Source: Candidatus Symbiothrix sp. (GTDB lineage: Bacteria; Bacteroidota; Bacteroidia; Bacteroidales; Azobacteroidaceae). From it: a DNA stretch of 8,211 nucleotides. The notes under the pieces were generated by a model that was not told the DNA's origin, made no database searches, and was given only the letters and a program-made list of their open reading frames with translations. Position 1 is the first letter of the stretch; the number at the start of each line of letters is the position of its first letter. The stretch lies in assembly GCA_031270925.1 (NCBI GenBank), contig JAISWY010000363.1:1-8211 (forward strand), written 5' to 3'. The position numbers and the translations under genes are program-made. Positions 7,423 through 8,211 of the stretch are shown one piece after another.

Positions 7423-7956
7423 ATGAAAAAGTATGTTTTTTTAATTTTTGCGATTTTCGCGGGAATGGCTTTTATTTCTTGCGAAAAAGAAAACGGAACA
7501 ACAACATTGGTTTTCCAGCAATTTGTTCAACGAAACGATCTGCTGTCCAATTCCGAGTGGCGTATCGATCCGAATTTTTTAGGACTTGACAAAAACGCCA
7601 CAGCATATAACTTACATATAGAAAGCGAGGATGACGAGCCGTGGGGAACTTTCGTTCGCTTTATTGATGAGGAGCAATTTATCAGTTTTGATACGCAGTC
7701 GTGCGGAAATTCCTGTTTTACAAAAGTTTACGGAAAATATTCACTTCCCGCCAATGATGAACTTGTGATTTCAGTTGATTCTATAAACATAAATTGCAGT
7801 ATGGCAGGCGGTACAAACAAGACGGAAACAGGCAAAGGCGAAGAAATTCATTTTAAAATTCTGAATTTCAGCGCTGATGGTTTCCAACTGGAAAAAATTC
7901 ATTCTGACATTACCGGCGCTTCGACAGCCGAAAATAAAACTATTTCCCTTTTTTAG
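7423..7956 (+). CDS. Putative lipoprotein of unknown function
   Basis: The 177-residue product begins with a lipoprotein signal peptide: MKK, a hydrophobic core (4-17) and the lipobox F17-I-S-C20, with Cys20 as the expected lipidated residue, followed by acidic E-K-E-N. An acidic start after the Cys is common in Bacteroidota lipoproteins and may favour surface export. The mature part is rich in predicted beta strands. It has one notable segment at about 88-108 (SFDTQSCGNSCFTKVYGKYSL) with a C94-x3-C98 pair, plus C125 in INCS; one disulfide among these is plausible. The layout recalls small lipocalin- or META-like lipoproteins of Bacteroidales, but I cannot assign a family. It has its own -7 element, 80 bases separate it from the symporter gene, and a hairpin repeat starts right after its stop, so it is probably transcribed alone. 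Confidence 0.8.
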   Translation: MKKYVFLIFAIFAGMAFISCEKENGTTTLVFQQFVQRNDLLSNSEWRIDPNFLGLDKNATAYNLHIESEDDEPWGTFVRFIDEEQFISFDTQSCGNSCFTKVYGKYSLPANDELVISVDSININCSMAGGTNKTETGKGEEIHFKILNFSADGFQLEKIHSDITGASTAENKTISLF

Positions 7957-7957
7957 T

Positions 7958-8077
7958 TTTCTACCAACATTTCGTCCCTAACGGGACGGGTTTTGCCAAC
8001 GTTTTGTCCCGTCAGGGACAAAATGTTGGTAGAAAGAAAAATGCCTCTGCACCCTGCTCCGTCCCGTCAGGGACGGA
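7958..8077. repeat. Modular inverted-repeat element with three GTCCC-N4-GGGAC hairpins
   Basis: Starting two bases after the lipoprotein stop, a perfect 15-bp inverted repeat TTTCTACCAACATTT (7958-7972) / AAATGTTGGTAGAAA (8021-8035) encloses two small hairpins. One is CGTCCC-TAAC-GGGACG (7973-7988). The other is TTTTGTCCC-GTCA-GGGACAAAA (8002-8023), whose 3' arm shares bases with the outer repeat, so the two folds compete. A third hairpin, TCCGTCCC-GTCA-GGGACGGA, lies at 8058-8077. The unit CCAACATTTTGTCCC occurs nearly or fully intact at 7964-7978 (+), 7996-8010 (+, 32 bases later) and 8015-8029 (-). No T-run follows the 15-bp stem, so it is not a canonical terminator, though it may still protect or end the lipoprotein mRNA. 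It resembles dispersed REP-like palindromic repeats; no transposase is seen. Confidence 0.8.
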
Positions 8078-8109
8078 ATGTGCTGAAAAACAGGTTAATT
8101 CTTTTTTTG

Positions 8110-8211
8110 AGGTGCTATTAACGAGAGCGAAAGACGTGCGAGTGGAAACACCGGAGGTGTTTCCTGTGAATAACCCCCAGATTTATCTGGGGGTAGTGGA
8201 AGCGATCACCT
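8110..8211. repeat. Multi-branched hairpin element reaching the window edge
   Basis: Two strong hairpins lie side by side: GGAAACACC (8144-8152) / GGTGTTTCC (8156-8164), and ACCCCCAGAT (8173-8182) / ATCTGGGGGT (8185-8194), joined by TGTGAATA. AGGTG (8110-8114) and CACCT (8207-8211) could pair to close a three-way junction around both. Because the right arm ends at the last base, the helix may continue outside the window. The composition differs from the GTCCC element just upstream. A structured RNA, a REP-like repeat or the end of a larger mobile element are all possible; no coding capacity is seen between 7957 and 8211. Confidence 0.6.

Noticed and set aside
7958..8211. CRISPR array
   Set aside because: The repeated units are unevenly spaced, in both orientations and largely self-complementary, with no regular spacers and no cas genes.

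Overview
The window looks like a chromosomal segment from a member of the Bacteroidota, most likely order Bacteroidales. Three things support this: promoters of the TAnnTTTG type with AT-rich leaders and no strong Shine-Dalgarno sequences, secreted proteins ending in type IX secretion (T9SS)-like 'LxGRxI...LPKGVYIL...KKIV' tails, and an lgt/lsp-type lipoprotein with a Bacteroidales-like sequence. The genus cannot be settled from the sequence. All recognisable genes are on the + strand.

Region 1 (1-4060) is a secreted, carbohydrate-facing cluster. It holds the 3' part of an SGNH-type hydrolase fused to a LamG/concanavalin-like domain. Then, 14 bases later, comes a 948-residue non-catalytic surface protein with two CBM6/35-like and two F5/8 (discoidin)-like domains. 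After that is a 48-residue membrane microprotein with a sorting-signal-like layout (P-I-G-E-G, hydrophobic helix, basic tail). An 11-bp-stem terminator closes the cluster. Short gaps and the single terminator suggest one operon for display of glycan-binding proteins on the surface.

Region 2 (4061-4301) is non-coding. It contains two adjacent GC-rich hairpins (4121-4175) that look like a structured RNA or repeat, then a good Bacteroidota promoter with an inverted repeat over its -33 box. That promoter drives region 3: ahpF, the NADH- and FAD-dependent reductase that regenerates the peroxiredoxin AhpC. No ahpC lies next to it in the window. A sodium:solute symporter-family permease follows 39 bases downstream, with its own -7 element overlapped by a perfect 14-bp palindrome.

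Region 4 holds a 177-residue lipoprotein of unknown function with its own promoter. The last 255 bases contain no gene. They consist of two distinct hairpin-rich repeats: a modular GTCCC/GGGAC element with a 15-bp outer inverted repeat, and a probable multi-branched element whose closing helix reaches the final base of the window. These non-coding elements and the microprotein are the least ordinary parts; the other genes belong to known families.
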